Below, one piece after another: positions 58,801 through 64,000 of a DNA stretch of 64,000 nucleotides; position 1 is the first letter of the stretch; the number at the start of each line of letters is the position of its first letter. The notes beneath the pieces are model-generated. The model was not told where the DNA came from, searched no databases, and saw only the letters and a program-made list of their open reading frames with translations. Origin of the DNA: Apostichopus japonicus (taxonomy: Eukaryota > Echinodermata > Holothuroidea > Aspidochirotida > Stichopodidae); the NCBI RefSeq assembly GCF_037975245.1, contig NC_092569.1:34820668-34884667 (forward strand), in the 5' to 3' direction. Made by a program: the position numbers and the translations under genes.

Positions 58801-61800
58801 CTACTCGATTGAGTTCAAATGCGGTTGTATTTCAAGCTCAATGAAACCTTTCTGTTGGATTTAATGACGCACGGAACAAGGAACGTTTATGTTTTACAGT
58901 AGGCCTAGTGCATACAAGCGAATCTGCTTTGTTTAGAACTTTGGATTTTCTTTCGGATGTTATACTAAACTACGTTTGAGACTATCATCACTATTGTTAT
59001 TGTGCCAGTTTGACTGGTAAGTGAGCACATTCATACATCACTCTGTATAAAACCTGCTAAAAACGTGATCTTGAGATTTACGTTACTTTGGGTCAGCTTG
59101 CAAGTTACCTCTTCAGATATTGGGAAATCGTTGCGAAATCGCCGCAAATTTCGTAAAAAAAACCTTGTAAACACGTGGTGAAGAAATCAAGAAACACCAT
59201 GATATTCATTATCTATTTATGTCTTGAACATTACGCCGGAAAATAACAGTTATGCTGACACGAAATGCACGCACAGCTCCGTACTGAACAGTGCACAACA
59301 GAAAAGATCATCACAGTGACGTCATTCACTGACATGAGGGCTGTTCAAGGTCGTTGCAGTGTTTGCAAATTCTTAAATTATGGAGACAAAAAAACGATGT
59401 TTTTATTCCCTTTTTTGTAACTTTCCGGTGTGCTATTTGGAAAATTAAAAAAATATGTTGCTTGGTAACATATAAACTACATTATATATGAAAATGAGAG
59501 ATTTTTTTTTCTGTCACTATCGTTCTACTTTAATGAAAGTTTGATGAAGTATTTGAAGCCAACTCCGAAGTAGGGGGCGAAGGGATCCGTCTTAAAGAAA
59601 GAAAAAAAAGTAGTTGCAAATATTGCATTCAAACGCTTATCGCGACTATGCATGAGGCATACAAATAGTTCTAACCGCAATATTGTGAACAAAAGTATCC
59701 ATGGATTTTTGTGTCGGGCTTATAAGGGCAAGCACACTCGTAGAAGTGATCTCGTAATTCCCGACTAAACGTAATACATCCCTCGACTGACAGTTTTGAC
59801 TGGACTGGTGACCAAAATATGGGTCAATGGCCCCTTCCCAACCACGATGCACACGCCACTCGATTATCTGTAAATATAATGTGATTATTGACAAGTATAA
59901 ATAATAAAGGTTCCCTTCTAATTAAATGGACAATAATTAAGAACAAAGCATTATAAAAATTTCCTGAATGAACCGTACTGACCCCTAGTACACTTCCTAT
60001 GTCAGCAACGAAGCAGTTGTGGGCGCACGTCTCTCCGTCCCCTTGGTAGTTTGGATTGCAGTAACATTTACGGATACCGTTCCTCTCAGCACAGGTTGCG
60101 TGATCACTACACTGGTAACTTGCTTGTATAATCTGGTTGTTTCGGCAAGTTGATTTTCGTGTACATCTTGAATTGACGTAAAAGTCGCCAACCTAATTCC
60201 ACGAAAAAAAATAAAGTAAATTAATAATGAATTTGCGGTTGTCACTGTGAAATGTACAGGATTTCAACGGTGGGTGGTCATTACAAACTTCCCCTGAATG
60301 ATCTAGGTAAGGATTTGTATCTTTATGAACGTTAAATAAGGTCTCTGGAGACAACTCCGATGTAGGAGTCCGCGGGATTCGTTATGAACAAATAGCCGTC
60401 AAATGTTGCATTAAAACGGCAGATCGCGACTATACATTAGGCCTACAATTGGTTCTCGTCCCAAAACTATCGTTAGTAGTATCCATGCATTTTTGTGTAA
60501 GGTTTATAAGGGGATGACATCAGTAGGAGTAGTCTTGTGCTTCCTGACTAAATGTAAGTAAAACATTTGCTTCTTATTATTTGGAAAAAAGTCATTAAGA
60601 GCAAAGCACTTAAAATGAAAGAACCGTACTGACCATTAATACACCTCCTTTGTCAGCAACGAAGCAGTTGCATTGGTTGAGAGGGATGCATTGTTCTTGT
60701 TGTCTCAGATATTCACCGACGCAAACACATTGCTCTGATTTTGTGCGGGAGGTAGCTGAGATGCAAGTATCAGGGTCGTCACAAGTCCTCTCACAGGTCT
60801 CATCGCTAAATATCTCATTAGCTGGACACCATTCAGGGATTGTTTCTAGAGAACAGGAAAAGAACAAAATGAAAATAATAGTAACCTGATACAGTCACGA
60901 CAAATATGACATGTGGCATCGAATAGTTTGTCGTCATTACTTAAATGCGTGGTTCTCAGAAGGTTAAAGGGAAGGAACATACACTCAGAAGCTGCTCTAA
61001 TAAATGTGGAACATTTTAAATAGGTAGTGGCCGTTCCTTAGTCACATTAATGTTACTATTTATTCTGATAACGAGATAAAACACCATCATTTGTTGTGCA
61101 ATTAGTCTGAAACCAGGTTGTCATGGCTTGTTTCTGTTTCAGAGTTCTCTAGGTGTAAGTATACTGCTTTCTGACAACAATGGTAAGTAATAACAAGTGA
61201 CATCAAATTTCTTTTCGTTGGTTGTTCTGATCAAACTGGGAGACGAACCTGGTTTAAATGGTAAACGTTCTTTTGTATTAACGTTAGGAACGGTTCCTTT
61301 TTTCAGAGCCATGGTCGGTGTTGAGTAAGTCGCAGTCTTGTAGTGCGTGCGTATATCACACTTGGCTAATGGAGGCATTTTGGAATTCTAGTATGGATAC
61401 TAATACAAGATTAAGTGTTAAGTGAACTCGGACTAGAAGCTTGTACTTGCAGTCATATCATATCATATTCTAATTGCTACAATATGTATTGTAGCGCCGT
61501 TGTACTCGCTGATATACTGTAAGTATACTTGTACTATATATATTGTAGCAGTTTCTTCAAAACATATTTGTCATGCCAAATTTACTTCCAAAAGATCCTT
61601 TCGTTTTCAGAATAAACCTTTCATTTTCTGCGCGTTTACGTTTGACATTTAATAAATGATCACGATTTTTATGATTTTTTTGGCTTTATATTTAATAATG
61701 TAAAAGACACTTACCATCTGATATTTCGAATGTTCCTAAACTAGATATAGAATAATCCCCCCATTCATCTGAGATACGAAACTCGTCGTATGTTACATAG

Positions 61801-63423
61801 TAAGTTTCTCCAGCAACGCTCTCAAAGTCCATTCGTAGTTGGTATCGCTTTTGATTTGTTAAGACGGCAATTTTCTCATTTCCGATCCAAAAGTCACTCC
61901 TTAGAAAGCCAAAGCCATTTCTGAAGTCTTTCCAACTTCTACTAAAATTTACAGCATCCGATCTTCGTCGCTGTAATACCTTCAACGAATATCAAAGAAG
62001 TTAACTAGGACGTGATTGAATTATTTTTATTTGTTCCCTACTGCAATGCGATTTGTTGCTAACAACTATTACACAGAAATACTTACATATTTCTAACTTC
62101 AGTTTGTAGTTTGGGCTAGATGTTTACAGTTTCCTTGGAAGAAGAACTGCACTGTACCTAAGTACAATCTGTACTTAAATTCCACAATATTAAAAATAAT
62201 TGATTCAAACTTTCGTTTCGATAAAAAAGCGAGATTCTATTTGAAATAACGACTTTGTATTACATCGCTTTATATTGCTGCAATCAAAATCTGAAGCAAA
62301 TTTGTACAAAACTATTTAAACTTGAAAAGAAAACATCAAGTAATCAGCCATACCGTCCATCCACCAGTATCAAGATCATTGTTACAGTAAGCCTCAAACG
62401 GTTCCGGATAGCCATCTGGTTTAATAAGGTACACTCCAGATGTATTGTGGGTAGAGGAACATGCATTCGATACTTCTTTGCAATCTCTCGGATACGCATG
62501 TTGTTGAAAAACCAAGTATGAAGAACCTGGATGGAAAGTAAAACAAGGTTAACATTTAACTGTGACTGAAAAATAATTTCAGCTAACGAAAATATCGCCT
62601 AAGATGCTTTATCTCAATTGCCTCTCTCCACCGAGGGGGTAATGGGTACATGTCAGGTAACTTGTCATTGGGCGCAGTATATAACTGCAGCCGTCTGGAG
62701 GGATTGTCTCTGGGACAGGTTATTATTGAACAGGGGTAATATAACGTCTGTAAAGCTCTTTGAAACCTATCGCTGTTTAAAAGCGCTACATGAATCGAAT
62801 ATTATTATTAATATTTTTACTATAAGACTTTTTAGCTAATTGTAAGAGAACTGGTTTCGTTACTAAGCGAGTTAAGGCAATGCATCAGTTTAAATATCAA
62901 CTATTACTCAACTACCATATAGTCGAATATATCACGACTAAAGTTAAATGAAGTAATCGTTATTGAATTCTCAGATGTAACTGATTTGAAGCATTATATG
63001 TGATTAGTTTTCAGCCTGTAATGGAAATTCAAAGACCAAGTAACTTGATTTCTTTTGAACCAAGCTTCCGTAGTTATCAATCATATACAAGTGAGATCAA
63101 AAGACTCACGAAACAGGAAAATCCCTTTTGTTTAAAGTACCTGAGAAAATATCGTAGGATATAAAAAGATCGAAAGTATACTACTCAGAGGAAATCAACC
63201 ACAAAATAGATATTCGGAAAAAGTAACTCGATTGAAAAACGAAACGTCAAGAGCGACCATTAAAAAGCTAACATTTCCAGCCACTCAAGTTGTCCAACTG
63301 AGGTGTTAACGTTTACATTACATAAGTTATATACCTTACAGAGGTTACTTCTTATAATTAGAAAAATCATATGATATAAATAATACACCTACCTGAAGAT
63401 CTTCCCTCGGCACTGACGATTAT
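55514..63423 (-). CDS. Gene B: paralogue of gene A, FReD(partial)-TIL-EGFx2-FReD, first exon outside window
   Basis: Exons 5' to 3' seen: 63393-63423, 62354-62526, 61715-61979, 60634-60845, 59983-60192, 57052-57363, 56529-56790, 55514-55866. They sum to 1,818 nt (605 codons plus stop) with all phases matched. Exon lengths equal gene A's except the EGF-FReD exon (+6 nt) and the last exon (-6 nt). It has one free EGF module instead of four. By comparison with gene A, the signal-peptide exon should lie about 6 kb beyond 63,423. 5' exons and introns are nearly identical to gene A; the 3' exons diverge more. Confidence 0.85.
56529..56790 (-). CDS. Gene B exon: middle of second FReD
   Basis: VIQRRSSASVDFYRGWSDYK, DHWLGNKYIYSMTNQKTYQL and SIGSYSGDV. 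Phase 0 in, phase 1 out, the same length as gene A exon 11. Confidence 0.95.
57052..57363 (-). CDS. Gene B exon: EGF fused to start of second FReD
   Basis: 104 codons; EGF core, then CTREVVPKDCHELYVSGTRS and YPDGWPRGIQVYCEMESNGG. The extra residues fall exactly at the EGF/FReD seam. The cysteine pattern matches gene A exon 10. Confidence 0.95.
57512..59529. mobile_element. TTAA-flanked non-autonomous DNA element in a gene B intron (Kolobok- or piggyBac-like)
   Basis: Left end AGATGAACGATAGTGA and right end (reversed) AGTAGAACGATAGTGA form ~16-bp inverted termini. Each is bordered by TTAA (57,508-57,511 and 59,530-59,533). Removing the element and one TTAA leaves an exon-to-exon spacing of about 807 bp, matching the ~800-bp unit of gene A, where the site reads CCTTTATGAAAG. 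TTAA duplication fits Kolobok or piggyBac; purine-starting termini favour Kolobok. No transposase is seen; it contains a nested SINE. Confidence 0.72.
58241..58570 (+). mobile_element. tRNA-derived SINE with (CATA)n tail
   Basis: The head GGCGGAGTGTATAGCCTAGT has an A-box-like TAGCCTAGTGGTTAACG. GGTTCGATTCC (58,299-58,309) is a perfect B-box, and GGCGG pairs with CCGCC at the acceptor ends. An unrelated body of about 150 bp follows, ending TTGCGGGAAGATCACA, then imperfect (CATA)n to about 58,567. It is nested in the TTAA-flanked element. Frames over the tail encode Thr-Tyr-Ile-His repeats and are spurious. Confidence 0.85.
59983..60192 (-). CDS. Gene B exon: single free EGF-like module
   Basis: 70 codons, phase 0-0, VGDFYVNSRCTRKSTCRNNQ and CYCNPNYQGDGETC with the FVADIGSVLG linker. 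Closest to gene A module 1 (15,477-15,686). Donor GTCAGT. Confidence 0.95.
60634..60845 (-). CDS. Gene B exon: TIL domain
   Basis: Same length and phases as gene A exon 5: ETIPEWCPANEIFSDETCER, EQCVCVGEYLRQQEQCIPL and NQCNCFVADKGGVLM. All cysteines are conserved, with a handful of substitutions. Confidence 0.85.
61715..61979 (-). CDS. Gene B exon: middle of truncated first FReD
   Basis: VLQRRRSDAVNFSRSWKDFR, SDFWIGNEKIAVLTNQ and SISSLGTFEISDG; about five residue differences from gene A. Donor GTAAGT leads directly to the TIL exon. Confidence 0.95.
62354..62526 (-). CDS. Gene B exon: start of first FReD
   Basis: 173 nt; SSYLVFQQHAYPRDCKEV and SGVYLIKPDGYPEPFEAYCN, with a single visible residue change from gene A (H for P). 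Confidence 0.93.
62615..62825 (+). repeat. SINE or L2 3'-end-like repeat, gene B copy
   Basis: Orthologous insertion to 18,075-18,290, nearly identical, with the same ATT-rich end. Confidence 0.55.
63393..63423 (-). CDS. Gene B 31-nt microexon
   Basis: Identical in sequence, splice sites and phase to gene A exon 2 (IIVSAEGRSS). Confidence 0.8.
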
Positions 63424-64000
63424 CTGTGTAATGAAAGACATTTACTGAATACATTACAAGACATACAGAGTATTGCAGTCAACATAAAGCAGGATCAGAT
63501 TAAATCTAATGTTAATAAAACCAGTTTGAGGGAAAGAAAGAACCTTTCGCAAACTGGTCTAAAACATGTTAGTTTAAGAGTAAAGTCGATTTATACTTTG
63601 ATAAAGTCTCCGGATAACCACTTACAATGATGTTTTTCTTTTGTCTATATTCCATATCTGATTTACAGGTCAATGATCACTTACAGGGTAGAACTTTCTT
63701 CCAGGAAACATTAGATTACTGGCATTTTCCGGTTTTACAGCTACTCTGGCACATGATACGTACGTGAAGGACAAAGGCAATAGCCGGCTGCTTCCTTAAA
63801 CGGCTTTGTTGCTCAATGCAGACAGATGTTCTTTGTTCAAGTCATATTTTGACATTAGAACATTTCAAACATGGGTTGTAACACATTTGTGTTTAACAGT
63901 CCTTAATAACACGTAGGGATCATTAACACCGCCCCAGCTATTCTTGTTGGACGAAGATTACCTTGTCTTGATACTTACCGTGCACTATGAAACTCTGAGT
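63424..64000 (-). other. Gene B first intron, cut by window edge
   Basis: Aligns with 18,890-19,466 of gene A throughout. No exon is seen; exon 1 is expected outside the window. Confidence 0.6.

Overview
This is eukaryotic, intron-rich and AT-rich DNA. It is full of microsatellites, minisatellites, C/G homopolymers and transposon remnants, and has no bacterial features. The identifiable host coding exons encode secreted fibrinogen-related (FReD), trypsin-inhibitor-like (TIL) and EGF-like modules. Together with degraded L2/Rex1-type LINEs, hAT-type elements and tRNA-derived SINEs, this suggests a marine invertebrate deuterostome. An echinoderm such as a sea cucumber is my best guess, but it is an inference.

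Layout. The window cuts through a tandem cluster of paralogous minus-strand genes. Gene A runs from 25,114 down to 9,683 in 12 coding exons and predicts about 837 aa. Gene B occupies 63,423 down to 55,514; its first exon lies beyond the right edge. An orphan first exon (signal peptide, intact donor) at 505-570 belongs to a third paralogue, gene Z, whose body must lie left of the window. All exon boundaries were set by hand from splice consensus, reading phase and A/B comparison, and every phase closes.

Predicted protein: signal peptide; a FReD lacking its C-terminal third; a TIL domain; a run of 70-residue EGF-like modules (four free modules in A, one in B); one more EGF fused to the start of a second, complete FReD. 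The second FReD has a cysteine-rich insertion in its P-domain region, where A and B differ most. This looks like a diversifying secreted recognition or adhesive protein; the function is inference.

Region by region. 1-2,550 and 24,524-27,165 are paralogous upstream blocks of genes Z and A. 2.6-9.1 kb holds a GATATC-rich minisatellite, a gag-like fragment, an L2-like RT fragment and a foldback repeat. 9.1-25.1 kb is gene A. 27-55 kb is repeat-rich intergenic DNA. It contains a 3.7-kb structure with ~455-bp inverted repeats that encloses a hammerhead-ribozyme/tRNA SINE-like element between (TA)n tracts. It also contains a hAT transposase scrap, an array of ~360-460-bp tandem units broken up by a LINE, two hAT-type elements and a CT-rich minisatellite, and scattered exon-like pieces including THAP and zinc-finger-like segments. 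55-64 kb is gene B, with a TTAA-flanked element carrying a nested SINE in one intron.
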